Below, piece by piece: positions 39,264 to 48,275 of a DNA stretch of 64,000 bases. The notes beneath the pieces are model-generated. The model did no database searches, was not told the origin of the DNA, and worked only from the letters and a program-made list of their open reading frames with translations. The DNA is from Azomonas agilis (GTDB taxonomy: Bacteria > Pseudomonadota > Gammaproteobacteria > Pseudomonadales > Pseudomonadaceae): NCBI RefSeq assembly GCF_007830255.1, contig NZ_VLKG01000002.1, positions 310,001 to 374,000 of the forward strand. The letters are read 5' to 3'. Position 1 is the stretch's first letter. Each line of letters opens with the position of its first letter. A program made the position numbers and the translations under genes.

Positions 39264-40643
39264 TTAAGCAGGGCTTAAGCCTTTGTTGGGTTCTTCGTCG
39301 TTCATGTGGTGTTTTTCATGCACCGGATGCATCAGGGCATTGATGGCAAAGCCCAGCACCAACAGACCGGCCATGATGTACATGGTGATGGTGTAAGCGT
39401 CGGCTTTAGGCACACCCTGAGCAATTTGGTATTCGCGTAGGTAGTTGACCAACACCGGGCCTAATACCCCCGCCGTAGCCCAAGCGGTCAGCAGACGACC
39501 GTGAATACCACCCACATAACGGGTACCAAACACATCCGCTAGATAAGCCGGAATGGTGGAGAAGCCCCCGCCGTACATGCTCATAATCAAGGCGTAGCAA
39601 GCGATAAACAGCACAATGTTGCCGCTCTGACCCAGCGTTGGCACTAAGGCGTACAGCAGTGCCCCGGCGAAGAAGAACAGGGTATAGGTCATCTTACGGC
39701 CAATGTAATCTGAGACCGAAGCCCAGATAAAACGGCCACCCATGTTAAAGATACTCAGCAGTCCCACAAAACCAGCAGCGGCTAAAGCAGTGACTGTGCC
39801 TTGGAACATCTCCTGAATCATCACTGAAGCCTGTCCCAATACGCCAATACCGGCGGTGACGTTCAGGCACAGAATCAGCCACAGCATGTAGAACTGCGGG
39901 GTTTTCAGCGCTTGGTCAATGTGTACATGGTTACTAGTGACCATGCGGGATTGAGTCACCGGAGGCGTCCAACCTTCAGGTTTCCAACCCTCGCGGGGAA
40001 TGCGAATAGTCAGAGCGCCTAGCATCATGGAGATAAAGTACACCACCCCCATGACTAAGAAGGTTTCGGTCAAGCCTGTTGAGGTAGCGGTTTTGAAGTA
40101 GTCCATTAAGGCGACTGAGGCGGGCGCTCCGATGAGCGCACCCCCACCAAAGCCCATAATGGCCATGCCGGTGGCCATACCGCGCCGATCCGGGAACCAC
40201 TTCAGCAAGGTAGATACCGGCGACACATAACCGAGCCCTAACCCAATACCGCCGATTACCCCGTAACCGAGGTAGATCAGCCAGATTTGATGCAGCCAAA
40301 TACCCAGTGCCGATACCAAAAAGCCGCCACCGAAGCAGCAAGCCGAAGCAAACATAGTGGTGCGGGGGCCGACTTTTTCCAGCCATTTACCACCAAAAGC
40401 TGCTGAGATGCCGAGGAATACAATGGCCAGACTGAAAATCCAGCCCACTGATGTTAGTTTCCAATCGTCGGGGGTGGATTGGGTCACGCCCACAATACGG
40501 GTCAAAGGTTCGTTGAATACGCTGAAGGCATAGGCCTGCCCAATACATAGGTGTACGGATAGGGCAGCCGGTGGAATCAACCAGCGGTTGTAACCGGGAG
40601 ACGCAATAATGCGCTCCTTAGAGAAAAATCCGGGATCGCTCAT
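39264..40643 (-). CDS. OFA-family MFS transporter
   Basis: A 459-residue, 12-helix major facilitator of the oxalate/formate antiporter (OFA) family. Typical segments: LCIGQAYAFSVFNEPL, GIGLGLGYVSPVSTLLKWFPDRRGMATG and FSTIPAYLADVFGTRYVGGIHGRLLTAWATAG. Substrates across the family include oxalate, formate, pyruvate and other carboxylates; none can be assigned here, as no oxalyl-CoA decarboxylase or formyl-CoA transferase is in the window. ATG 40643 is preferred over an upstream TTG at 40673. The small membrane protein gene follows directly. Confidence 0.88.
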   Translation of the reverse strand: MSDPGFFSKERIIASPGYNRWLIPPAALSVHLCIGQAYAFSVFNEPLTRIVGVTQSTPDDWKLTSVGWIFSLAIVFLGISAAFGGKWLEKVGPRTTMFASACCFGGGFLVSALGIWLHQIWLIYLGYGVIGGIGLGLGYVSPVSTLLKWFPDRRGMATGMAIMGFGGGALIGAPASVALMDYFKTATSTGLTETFLVMGVVYFISMMLGALTIRIPREGWKPEGWTPPVTQSRMVTSNHVHIDQALKTPQFYMLWLILCLNVTAGIGVLGQASVMIQEMFQGTVTALAAAGFVGLLSIFNMGGRFIWASVSDYIGRKMTYTLFFFAGALLYALVPTLGQSGNIVLFIACYALIMSMYGGGFSTIPAYLADVFGTRYVGGIHGRLLTAWATAGVLGPVLVNYLREYQIAQGVPKADAYTITMYIMAGLLVLGFAINALMHPVHEKHHMNDEEPNKGLSPA

Positions 40644-40699
40644 GGGCGTGAAGTCCTCTGATTGTTGGGGCACACAGCTAGGGGTTAATGCAGGAATGC

Positions 40700-40731
40700 C
40701 TCGACAAAGAACCGCGCTGTTCTTTGTCGAG
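40700..40731. repeat. Perfect 13-bp inverted repeat between the molybdoenzyme and transporter genes
   Basis: CTCGACAAAGAAC and its exact complement GTTCTTTGTCGAG are separated by a 6-base loop. It lies 13 bases after the stop of the YdeP-like gene and 57 before the transporter ATG. No T-tract follows on the minus strand, so it is not a standard terminator. It may set differential expression, or be an operator for the LysR protein. Confidence 0.7.
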
Positions 40732-40743
40732 CCTACGGGTACA

Positions 40744-43062
40744 TCAGATAATTCGCGTGCTTTGGTTAGGCTCCAGCACTACCGCAATACTCTTGGAGGT
40801 TGGGGTATGGCTGTAATCGCCTACGCTGCTCAGGGGGACTAAGGGATTAGTCTCTGGGTAATAGGCCGCCACGTTGCCAGCGGGGATGCTGTAGGGCACC
40901 AGTTTAAAGCCATCGACCCGCCGTTCGCGGCCATCATTCCATAGGGAGCGAATGCTGACTTCTTGGCCTTCGGTAAAACCTAAGCGTTGCAAATCGGCAG
41001 GGTTGATAAACACCACTTTGCGCTCGCCGGTAATACCCCGGTAACGGTCGTTTAGGCCATAGATGGTGGTATTGTACTGATCGTGGGAGCGCAGAGTCTG
41101 CATAATCAGCGTGTTATGGGTGATCAGATCCGCTGCAGCACTGTGCAGAATATGCTCAGGTAAACCATGAGTGTGGACGATGGCTTTACCGGCTGGTGTA
41201 TTCCAACGATGCTCGCGGGCGCTGTTGCCCAGATAAAAGCCGCCGGGCGCGGCGATCTTGTGGTTAAAGTCGCTGAAACCGGGGATCACATCTTGGATGA
41301 GATCGCGGATACGGTCGTAGTCTTCCACCACCGACAGCCAGTCAATCGGGAAGCTACCCAAGGTGGCCTGAGCCATGCCCGCAATAATGGCTGGTTCAGA
41401 ACGCATCTCTGTACTAAGTGGCTGAAGCACACCCGCTGAGGCATGCACCATGCTGAACGAGTCTTCTACCGTTACCCGTTGTGGGCCGGTTTTTTGGATG
41501 TCCTGATCGGTACGTCCGAGGCAGGGCAGAATCAGGGCTTCTTTACCCGTTACCAGATGGGAGCGGTTGAGCTTGGTGCTGATTTGCACCGTCAATTCGC
41601 AGTTACGCAGGGCTTGCTCGGTGACTTCAGTATCGGGTGTAGCGGCAGCAAAGTTACCGCCCAAGCTGATAAAGACGCGGCTGTCTTTGTTCAGCATAGC
41701 CTGAATAGCTTCCACCACGTTGTGCCCTGGCAAGCTTGGAGCCTCAAACTCAAAGCGTTGGCTGAGCTTATCCAGTAGGAGTTTTGCGGGCTTTTCGTTA
41801 ATGCCCATCGTCCGGTCGCCCTGCACGTTGCTGTGGCCGCGCACTGGGCAGGCTCCTGCCCCCGGCTTACCGATGTTACCGCGCAACAGCAGCAGGTTGA
41901 CGATTTCGTGGATGCTGGGCACTGAGTGCTTGTGCTGGGTGATGCCCATCGCCCAAGTGCAGATCACGCGCTCGGAGCGGGCGTATACCTGCGCAGCGTG
42001 GGTGATTTCTTCACGGGTTAAACCGGACTGATCAAGGATTTTCTCCCAAGGTGTGGCTTCTACCTGCTTCAGGTAGTCGTCCATGCCTTGGGTGTGCTCG
42101 GCGATAAAGGCGTGATCAAATAGGGCCTCGCCTCGGGCTTGGGCCTCGGCTTCCATCTCGATCAGCACTTTGACCATACCGCGTACCGCTGCCATATCGC
42201 CGCCCAATTTGGGGATGAAATAAGCGGTATTCAGTGGAGTGAAGCCATTGGTGAGCATTTCCACCGGATTTTGTGGATGCTGAAAGCGCTCTAAACCGCG
42301 CTCTTTCAAGGTATTAAAGCACAGCACCTGTTTGCCGTTTTTGATTACTTCACGCAGGGTATCCAGCATGCGCGGGTGATTGGTGCCGGGATTTTGACCG
42401 AATACAAAGACCGCATCGGCGTGCTCGAAATCGTCGATTTCTACTGTGCCTTTGCCGATGCCGATACTGCTGATCAAGCCGTAACCGCTGGCCTCGTGGC
42501 ACATATTGGAGCAGTCAGGGAAGTTGTTGGTGCCATATGCACGGGCGAACAGCTGGTACAGGAATGCCGCTTCGTTGCTGGCACGGCCGGAGGTGTAAAA
42601 CTCTACGCGATCGGGGGTGTCTTGGCGTTTGAGCACCTCCGCAATCAGAGCAAAGGCATCATCCCAACTGATGGGCTCGTAATGATCCGTGGTTGGGTTG
42701 TAGCGCATTGGCTCGGTCAGACGGCCTTGGAACTCCAAGAAGTAATCCGTTTGCGCATACAGAGCACTGACACTGTGTTGAGCAAAAAAAGCGGATCCAA
42801 CAGTGCGGCTGGTGGCTTCCCAGTTCACGGCTTTAGCGCCGTTCTCGCAGAAACGTACCATACCCGGTTTATGCTGCTCACCCCATGCGCAGCCGGGGCA
42901 GTCAAAACCTTGGGATTGGTTAGTTTTGAGCAGGGTACGCAGGTTGCGGGTAGCGTTTTTGCTTTGCAGCCAGTGGTGTTGGGTAGAGATGAGCGCCCCC
43001 CAGCCACCGGCCGGGCCGTGGTAGGGCTTGTAATAGGCATCGGTTGCGTGTTTGTCGCTCAT
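40744..43062 (-). CDS. FdhF/YdeP-family molybdopterin oxidoreductase
   Basis: A 772-residue cytoplasmic (no Tat signal) molybdopterin-bis-MGD enzyme of the YdeP branch. The N-terminal cluster motif reads DCPGCAW with Cys55, Cys58 and Cys72. Downstream motifs include YTSGRASNEAAFLYQ, VFGQNPGTNHPRM, WAMGITQHKHSV and GACPVRGHSNVQGDR. Where FdhF carries selenocysteine this protein reads NMCHEAS (186-192), i.e. Met187 then Cys188, so the Mo ligation differs. E. coli YdeP is tied to acid resistance; its substrate is unknown. Immediately downstream of fdhD, with which it overlaps by four bases. Confidence 0.9.
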   Translation of the reverse strand: MSDKHATDAYYKPYHGPAGGWGALISTQHHWLQSKNATRNLRTLLKTNQSQGFDCPGCAWGEQHKPGMVRFCENGAKAVNWEATSRTVGSAFFAQHSVSALYAQTDYFLEFQGRLTEPMRYNPTTDHYEPISWDDAFALIAEVLKRQDTPDRVEFYTSGRASNEAAFLYQLFARAYGTNNFPDCSNMCHEASGYGLISSIGIGKGTVEIDDFEHADAVFVFGQNPGTNHPRMLDTLREVIKNGKQVLCFNTLKERGLERFQHPQNPVEMLTNGFTPLNTAYFIPKLGGDMAAVRGMVKVLIEMEAEAQARGEALFDHAFIAEHTQGMDDYLKQVEATPWEKILDQSGLTREEITHAAQVYARSERVICTWAMGITQHKHSVPSIHEIVNLLLLRGNIGKPGAGACPVRGHSNVQGDRTMGINEKPAKLLLDKLSQRFEFEAPSLPGHNVVEAIQAMLNKDSRVFISLGGNFAAATPDTEVTEQALRNCELTVQISTKLNRSHLVTGKEALILPCLGRTDQDIQKTGPQRVTVEDSFSMVHASAGVLQPLSTEMRSEPAIIAGMAQATLGSFPIDWLSVVEDYDRIRDLIQDVIPGFSDFNHKIAAPGGFYLGNSAREHRWNTPAGKAIVHTHGLPEHILHSAAADLITHNTLIMQTLRSHDQYNTTIYGLNDRYRGITGERKVVFINPADLQRLGFTEGQEVSIRSLWNDGRERRVDGFKLVPYSIPAGNVAAYYPETNPLVPLSSVGDYSHTPTSKSIAVVLEPNQSTRII

Positions 43063-43928
43063 AGAGTCTCCGGGAGCCGCATTGAGGGGCCGGCGTAGAG
43101 ACGCGGGCCGCTGTGTCTGGGTAGGTGGATAAGGTTTAGGCCGTAATGGCGGGCTAGCTGTACCGCCAAATCACTGGGGGAAGCCAAGTGAATGAGAGTG
43201 GATAGCCCTGCGCGTACCGCTTTTTGAATCAACTCAGTGCTGCAACGGCTGCTCATCAAAGCCGCATGTCCTTGCAGAGAGCGCCGAGTGCGCAGGCTGT
43301 GGCCAATCAGCTTGTCCAGTGCGTTGTGGCGGCCAATATCTTCGCGGCAGAACAGGGCTTCGCCTTCGGGGGATAACAGGAGCGCAGCATGAATAGCCCC
43401 CGCTTGACGACCCAGTATTTGCCATTGGCCAAAATGGTCACGCCAATGCAGCAATTGTTTGGCATCAGGCAGCGGTGCATTGGAAAGTTTAGGTAGCTCG
43501 GGCAGAGCAAGGCTCAGGGATTCAGTGCCACAAATTCCGCATCCTGTGGCACCGCGCCGGAATTGGCGCTCCTGTTTAAACTGGGCCAATTGACGTGCGC
43601 TTAATTGCACATCGGCATTTAGTGCGGAGCGGCCATCGGTCAGTATGTGCGGTTCTAAGTGCCAATCCAGTAGGTCGCTGGCGTGTTGAATAATGCCTTC
43701 ACTGAGGGAAAAGCCGAATAAAAAATCTTCTAAGTCCTGCGGTGTCACCATCATTACTGCATGGGCTAAGCCATTGTAGTTGATGGCCAGAGGTAACTCG
43801 GTGATTAGCTGGGTATGCCGAGCCGCGTGATCAGTTAAGTCCAGATAGCCCATACTAGACAGCCCGGCGGGTAAGGCAGCAGGACAAGTCGTCGCTGTGG
43901 CAAAGGGATCTATCTTGACTGAGATCAT
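43059..43928 (-). CDS. fdhD: Formate dehydrogenase accessory sulfurtransferase FdhD
   Basis: A 289-residue FdhD that passes sulfur from IscS to the bis-MGD cofactor of formate dehydrogenase-type enzymes. The two sulfur-relay cysteines are Cys130 and Cys133 in GCGICGTESL. Motifs DIGRHNALDKLIG and SSRCSTELIQKAVRAG are conserved. The stop overlaps the ATG of the YdeP-like gene, so the pair is coupled, implying the enzyme needs a sulfurated cofactor. Confidence 0.95.
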   Translation of the reverse strand: MISVKIDPFATATTCPAALPAGLSSMGYLDLTDHAARHTQLITELPLAINYNGLAHAVMMVTPQDLEDFLFGFSLSEGIIQHASDLLDWHLEPHILTDGRSALNADVQLSARQLAQFKQERQFRRGATGCGICGTESLSLALPELPKLSNAPLPDAKQLLHWRDHFGQWQILGRQAGAIHAALLLSPEGEALFCREDIGRHNALDKLIGHSLRTRRSLQGHAALMSSRCSTELIQKAVRAGLSTLIHLASPSDLAVQLARHYGLNLIHLPRHSGPRLYAGPSMRLPETL

Positions 43929-44099
43929 AGATTTATGTCGCTGGATAGGATAGTCGGTATAAAAAAAGCTAAATCGGTACGAAATATTCGTCCAATTGCC
44001 AATGTCGATGTCCTAGTAGATGCGGTCTATGAGCGCAGGGGCTTGTCAGGCGTTAAGCTATCTGCTTATCCGCTCCTATTTGAATGGAAGCCCCGATCT

Positions 44100-44717
44100 A
44101 TGCGTGAAACTTCATATCCCATTACGGTGGCTGTGCTGGCCGGTGGTCAAGGCAGTCGAATGGGGGGACTAGACAAAGGTATGATGTCTTTTCAAGGTTT
44201 GCCTTTGGTGCAGCAGGTTTTGGAACGCTTAAAAGCCCAAACAAATGCCCCCATATTCATCAGTGCTAATCGTTCTTTGGCGCAATATCGGGCTTTGGGT
44301 TATCCCGTTGTCGAAGACATTGCTTCAGGTTTTCAGGGGCCGCTGATGGGGCTATTGTCAGTCTTGCGCGTCAGTTCCACTCCTTGGACGCTGTGTGTGC
44401 CCTGTGATACGCCTTTTTTACCCGCTGATTTGCTGGTGCGTTTTGAACAGGCTCTGGTTGAGCAACACCCGGAAAATCCTTGGGATATTTTGATAGCGGC
44501 TGATCCTAGACAAACTCATCCGGTAATAGCCCTGATCCGCACCGCTTTGGCGGATGACCTTGCAGCATTTTTGGCTTCTGGAGAACGGCGAATGATGGCT
44601 TGGTATCGGCGGCATTCGTGGCAAATACTGGAATTTGCACAGACTCAGGCTTTTCAAAACCTTAATACTTTGGAGGACTTAGCCGCCGCAATTGAGGGCA
44701 AAAATAATGGACTTTGA
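44100..44717 (+). CDS. mobA: Molybdenum cofactor guanylyltransferase MobA
   Basis: A 205-residue enzyme joining GMP to Mo-molybdopterin to give MGD, the cofactor form used by the neighbouring YdeP-like enzyme. The nucleotide-binding motif LAGGQGSRMGGLDKG is at the N-terminus; CVPCDTPFLP binds metal. An in-frame ATG at 43935 would add 55 residues unlike any MobA, so ATG 44100 was chosen. It is divergent from fdhD and overlaps mobB. Confidence 0.94.
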   Translation: MRETSYPITVAVLAGGQGSRMGGLDKGMMSFQGLPLVQQVLERLKAQTNAPIFISANRSLAQYRALGYPVVEDIASGFQGPLMGLLSVLRVSSTPWTLCVPCDTPFLPADLLVRFEQALVEQHPENPWDILIAADPRQTHPVIALIRTALADDLAAFLASGERRMMAWYRRHSWQILEFAQTQAFQNLNTLEDLAAAIEGKNNGL

Positions 44718-45240
44718 CCACAGTCGCTATGATTTACCCTTGTTGGGTATTGTTGCTTACAGTGGCACCGGAAAAACCACCTTGATTGAGGCCTTGTTGC
44801 CGATGTTATCCGCGCAGGGTATACGGACAGCAGTGATTAAACATGCCCACCACGATGTAGATGTGGATACCCCCGGCAAGGATACGCACCGCTTTCGTAT
44901 GGCGGGAGCCATGCCGGTAGTTCTGGCTACAGCAAAGCGTTTTGCCGTGATGATGGAAACACCCGATCAAATGGATGATCTGGATTTGCCCTTATTGCTG
45001 GATTATGTCCTGATATCCAAGCCTGATCTGGTATTGATCGAAGGCTTTAAACACTGGCCTTTACCTAAGTTGGAACTACATCGTCCCGAATTAGGAAGGC
45101 CTATTCAGGCTTGGAATGATCCTTGGATTAAAGCCGTAGCCAGTAGTGAGGTAATATCGGTACCAAGCGGAGTTGAGGTTTTACCCCTGAATGATGTGAT
45201 GACAATTGCAGCTTGGATCAGCACTTGGGCCCTTAGGTGA
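44707..45240 (+). CDS. mobB: Molybdopterin-guanine dinucleotide adapter MobB
   Basis: A 177-residue P-loop GTP-binding protein that assists MobA. The Walker A is SGTGKTT near residue 23, and AVIKHAHHDVDVDTPGKDTHR and LVLIEGFKHWPLPKLELHR are family motifs. The start ATG 44707 lies inside the end of mobA (11-base overlap) after GAGGG. Confidence 0.94.
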   Translation: MDFDHSRYDLPLLGIVAYSGTGKTTLIEALLPMLSAQGIRTAVIKHAHHDVDVDTPGKDTHRFRMAGAMPVVLATAKRFAVMMETPDQMDDLDLPLLLDYVLISKPDLVLIEGFKHWPLPKLELHRPELGRPIQAWNDPWIKAVASSEVISVPSGVEVLPLNDVMTIAAWISTWALR

Positions 45241-45292
45241 GCGATTTTTCTTGTGCTGGTATCGCTCGGATTAAGGCCTGTGTACTAGAGGG

Positions 45293-46177
45293 TTAATACA
45301 GGTATTCAAGGATTTGTGCTGCATATACAGCATCAAGTTCTGGGTGTGAGCCTTCGTTAAAATGCTTAGCTTCGCTGACATCTTTACCCGGAATAGGTAC
45401 TTTTTCCGTGGCTTGTTGCAGAAACCATTCATACTCGATATCTAAGTGTCCGATGTCGATGGCTTGATAACCGAGATTGCTCAGATCATAAGCCAGTACG
45501 GTAGCTGTTGGGCCTAATGCAATCAGTACTAACTCATCTTTTTGAATCAGTTGCGTGCAGCGGTGCAGTAACTGATCGTAAACATCATAGGCATCTTTAC
45601 TCTTAGTAATTATGCGGCGAATGGTGGTAGTTTCTGCTAATAGGTCATTACCAACGCCTATTTTCGAAGCAGCACCCTCTACGATAAAAATACGTCTATT
45701 TTTGAATAACTCTTTGAACTTTTGGAATAAAAGATCCTGAGTTTTGTTTTTTTGGTAGTCGATATAGGGTCTAGTGACGTTGGTGTTGGCATAGATTTTA
45801 TTGATATCTATGTAGTTTAAGTAAATGGAAAAGTACTTGTTAAACATATTTTTCCAGAATACTGAAGCTTTTTTATTAAGATTGTTTTGTTCAATTAAGG
45901 GCTTAGGTAGTGCAATTAGACAGTTATCCTTGGACGTAGTGAGAATAGCTTTTAACCGATCGGCAAGAGATTGGTCAAAGCGCTGAAATCTGAGTGAGCG
46001 CCCATGCAACAGATTGAGCTCTCCATCCCCAAATCGGGCGATGGATTTTTTATGCTGGATGATTTCATCAAGGGTTTGGTTAGAGTCTTGTATCACAGGA
46101 ATTTTATTACAGTACTTATAGTAAGTGAACTTTATTAAATACAGTAAATTGATTTTTATCTTTCTTGACTTTTTCAT
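45293..46177 (-). CDS. GT-D-fold glycosyltransferase-like protein (DUF1792/SP_1767 type)
   Basis: A 294-residue protein resembling the DUF1792 (GT-D) glycosyltransferases described in Gram-positive adhesin glycosylation. The metal-binding DxE motif appears as SIARFGDGE (Asp51, Glu53). The C-terminal half has ALGPTATVLAYDLSNLGYQAIDIGHLDIEYEWF, typical of the fold. The first 130 residues are AT-rich and Lys/Asn-rich, unlike flanking core genes, suggesting acquisition. Acceptor unknown; no other glycan genes are adjacent. No clear Shine-Dalgarno sequence. Confidence 0.75.
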   Translation of the reverse strand: MKKSRKIKINLLYLIKFTYYKYCNKIPVIQDSNQTLDEIIQHKKSIARFGDGELNLLHGRSLRFQRFDQSLADRLKAILTTSKDNCLIALPKPLIEQNNLNKKASVFWKNMFNKYFSIYLNYIDINKIYANTNVTRPYIDYQKNKTQDLLFQKFKELFKNRRIFIVEGAASKIGVGNDLLAETTTIRRIITKSKDAYDVYDQLLHRCTQLIQKDELVLIALGPTATVLAYDLSNLGYQAIDIGHLDIEYEWFLQQATEKVPIPGKDVSEAKHFNEGSHPELDAVYAAQILEYLY

Positions 46178-46485
46178 GGGTTTGGGCGTGTTTTAAAGCA
46201 CGTTCTTTTTGAGGTAAGTGTATTTTTCGTATCATAGGTCTTATGTAGGATAGTTTATAGCAAAAGTTATGTCATTTTAATGTGAAGATGGATATTAAAC
46301 CAAAGGCAATTTGGATTATATATTGGTTTACATTAACATGCCGACATGTATAACTTCAGCTAAATATGAGCATAAGCTTATAGTGCTGTAGCTAAACTAT
46401 TAAACGTAGCGAATGTTTCCTTATGGCGCTGCCCTGTTCATTTGAATTGAAATAGGCCGCGCCTGCACAGATGGGGTTATCAGCC
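46178..46485. other. AT-rich intergenic gap
   Basis: About 308 bases, strongly AT-rich, upstream of the GT-D gene and downstream of folX. Apart from a short dyad ACATG-CCGA-CATGT (46336-46349), I see no gene, terminator or clear promoter. Confidence 0.4.
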
Positions 46486-46860
46486 TTAGCCTCGACGGGC
46501 CGCTAAACTGATGGATACGGATTCAGCAAAACGTAAGGCATGGGGCTTATCGACTTCGACTTGGGCATAAAGCACGGTATCGTAGGTCATAACTAAATCG
46601 AGTATTTCTTGTGTTAGGCGTTCCAGTAAGGCAAACCTATTGTTTTCCACATGCTGAATAACGGCTTTAGTGATGGTGCGGTAGTTCAGCGCATGTTGAA
46701 TGTCGTTAACCTGTACCGCATCACTGGCCGGATATACGATGCTCAGATTAATAATGACATCCTGTTTATTGAGAATTTCTTCCTCCTTAATACCTATGTA
46801 GGTGCGCAAGCTCAGATTCTTGATGCGGATGCGCGCCATTCCCGGTTCCAACTGTGGCAT
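46486..46860 (-). CDS. folX: Dihydroneopterin triphosphate 2'-epimerase FolX
   Basis: A 124-residue tunnelling-fold enzyme. It matches E. coli FolX rather than Fol[30 protein letters not shown] and [21 protein letters not shown]. FolX makes dihydromonapterin triphosphate. ATG 46860 is preferred because GGAGAG lies just upstream; ATG 46872 has none. It follows folM by a few bases, forming a tetrahydromonapterin pair. Confidence 0.9.
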   Translation of the reverse strand: MPQLEPGMARIRIKNLSLRTYIGIKEEEILNKQDVIINLSIVYPASDAVQVNDIQHALNYRTITKAVIQHVENNRFALLERLTQEILDLVMTYDTVLYAQVEVDKPHALRFAESVSISLAARRG

Positions 46861-46877
46861 ATAACTCTCCATAGGGC

Positions 46878-47588
46878 TTAAATCAGATGGCGACCCCCAT
46901 TGAGGCTGAGGGTAGTGCCAGTTAAGTAGGGATTATCCAGCAGATAACGCAGGCTTTGATAGACTACCTCCGGGCCGGGTTCAATATGCAGGGCCGACTT
47001 TGCTAGGGCTGCCTGTCGGTATGCCTCATCATCATTTGAGTTAAAACTAATCAAGGCTGGAGCAATACCATTGACCTTGACTTTGGGGGCTAACAAAGCT
47101 GCAAAGGAGAGGGTAAGGCTTTCTAATCCGGCTTTACTGGCCGTATAAGCGATGCGTTTGGCACTGCCTTTGCGCGTGACATCATCACTGATGTGGACGA
47201 TATCGGCAGGACTCTGTTGTTGCAGCAAATCCGCGCAACCCAGATTAATAAGGTATGGAGCCAGCATATGTACGCAAAATAAGCGCTGGAATATTGCGGC
47301 CTCTTGCCCGGAGGTATCCGCCGACCATTCAGAGGCATTATGGATAATAGCGCGCAGCGCGTTAGTCTGTGTTTTAAGGTTTTGGATAAAACTTTGAATT
47401 CCCATCTCAGAAGAAAAGTCAGCCGCCAGTGTGATGACTCCGCGTTGGCGTAGCTCTTCGAGCACAGGTCGTTCACGGCGGTAGCTAATGATCAACGAAT
47501 GCCCATCATCCAGTAAGCGATGAGCACAGTGGAGGCCAATTCGCTGTGCTGCACCGGTGATCAAAATGGGGGCAGAGGCGTTAGGCAT
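46878..47588 (-). CDS. folM: Dihydromonapterin reductase FolM
   Basis: A 236-residue short-chain dehydrogenase of the FolM type, reducing dihydromonapterin to tetrahydromonapterin (and dihydrofolate weakly). NADPH motif ITGAAQRIG; catalytic YTASKAG; C-terminal NGGRHLI as in E. coli FolM. In Pseudomonas tetrahydromonapterin is the phenylalanine hydroxylase cofactor. Divergent from the flavodoxin gene. Confidence 0.92.
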   Translation of the reverse strand: MPNASAPILITGAAQRIGLHCAHRLLDDGHSLIISYRRERPVLEELRQRGVITLAADFSSEMGIQSFIQNLKTQTNALRAIIHNASEWSADTSGQEAAIFQRLFCVHMLAPYLINLGCADLLQQQSPADIVHISDDVTRKGSAKRIAYTASKAGLESLTLSFAALLAPKVKVNGIAPALISFNSNDDEAYRQAALAKSALHIEPGPEVVYQSLRYLLDNPYLTGTTLSLNGGRHLI

Positions 47589-47667
47589 ATTCTCGTTCCT
47601 TGGTGGAGGCGACAGGCGGCTAGGCTCAGGTTACTCTGAATGCCCAAACCTTCGCGAGGGAGCTATT

Positions 47668-48120
47668 GTGAATATTGCCATTATATCGGGATCGGTGTTT
47701 GGTACAGCAGAACGCGTGGCGCGCCATGCACAGGCGATGTTGGAGCAAGCAGGGTTCAAAGTCTGGTATGAGCCACAGACAAGTTTAACGGCCGTACAGC
47801 AGTTTGCACCTCAAGCCTTGCTGTTTGTAACCTCGACCACAGGACATGGTGAATTACCCAACAACTTGCTGCCTTTAGCCTTAGAGGTGCGAGATACCTT
47901 ACCGGCCAGTTGGCGAGGCTTACCTGGCGGAATTATTGCCTTGGGCGATAGCAATTATCGCAAGACTTTTTGTCAGGGGGGCGAGCAGATTCGAGAGTTG
48001 TTTTCTGAGCTGGGTGTGCGCGAAGTGCAGGATATGCTGCGCTTAGATGCTAGCGAAACGGTCGATCAGGAAACGGATGCTGAGCCTTGGATTGAATCTT
48101 TTCAGCAAGCCTTGGCTTAG
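47668..48120 (+). CDS. MioC-like flavodoxin
   Basis: A 150-residue flavodoxin-fold protein. The FMN phosphate loop is SGSVFGTAERVAR, with TSTTGHGELPNN and ALGDSNYRKTFCQGG as the other FMN loops. E. coli MioC supports biotin synthase; the role here is inferred from similarity. Start GTG 47668 is set by GAGGGAG (47656-47662) and the flavodoxin N-terminus VNIAIISGS; the longer opening overlaps folM. Confidence 0.88.
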   Translation: MNIAIISGSVFGTAERVARHAQAMLEQAGFKVWYEPQTSLTAVQQFAPQALLFVTSTTGHGELPNNLLPLALEVRDTLPASWRGLPGGIIALGDSNYRKTFCQGGEQIRELFSELGVREVQDMLRLDASETVDQETDAEPWIESFQQALA

Positions 48121-48133
48121 TTAGCAAGGTATT

Positions 48134-48162
48134 GTGAGCGCCTGAAGTATCAAGGCGCTCAC
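48134..48162. terminator. Hairpin downstream of the flavodoxin gene
   Basis: GTGAGCGCCT and AGGCGCTCAC form a perfect ten-base stem with a 9-base loop, 14 bases after the flavodoxin stop. It lacks a T-tract, so it may protect the mRNA 3' end or terminate weakly. Confidence 0.45.
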
Positions 48163-48275
48163 TGAGCAGTGGGTAGATTCGACTCTGGATTAATTTTAAA
48201 TAGTTAATAGGGCACAGTTCAGAGTCGTTGGATCAAATCAGTCTTCACGCAAGATCAACACGTACACACATCTTA

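Noticed and set aside
43935-44099. In-frame extension adding 55 residues to MobA
   Set aside because: No ribosome-binding site, no family counterpart; the region is more likely the fdhD/mobA divergent promoter.
45239-45267. GAGCGAT / ATCGCTC dyad after mobB as a terminator
   Set aside because: Seven pairs over a 15-base loop with the T-run inside the loop rather than after the stem.
46288-46353. 21-codon hydrophobic mini-frame (MDIKPKAIW...) in the AT-rich gap
   Set aside because: Too short, poor ribosome-binding site, random expectation in AT-rich DNA.
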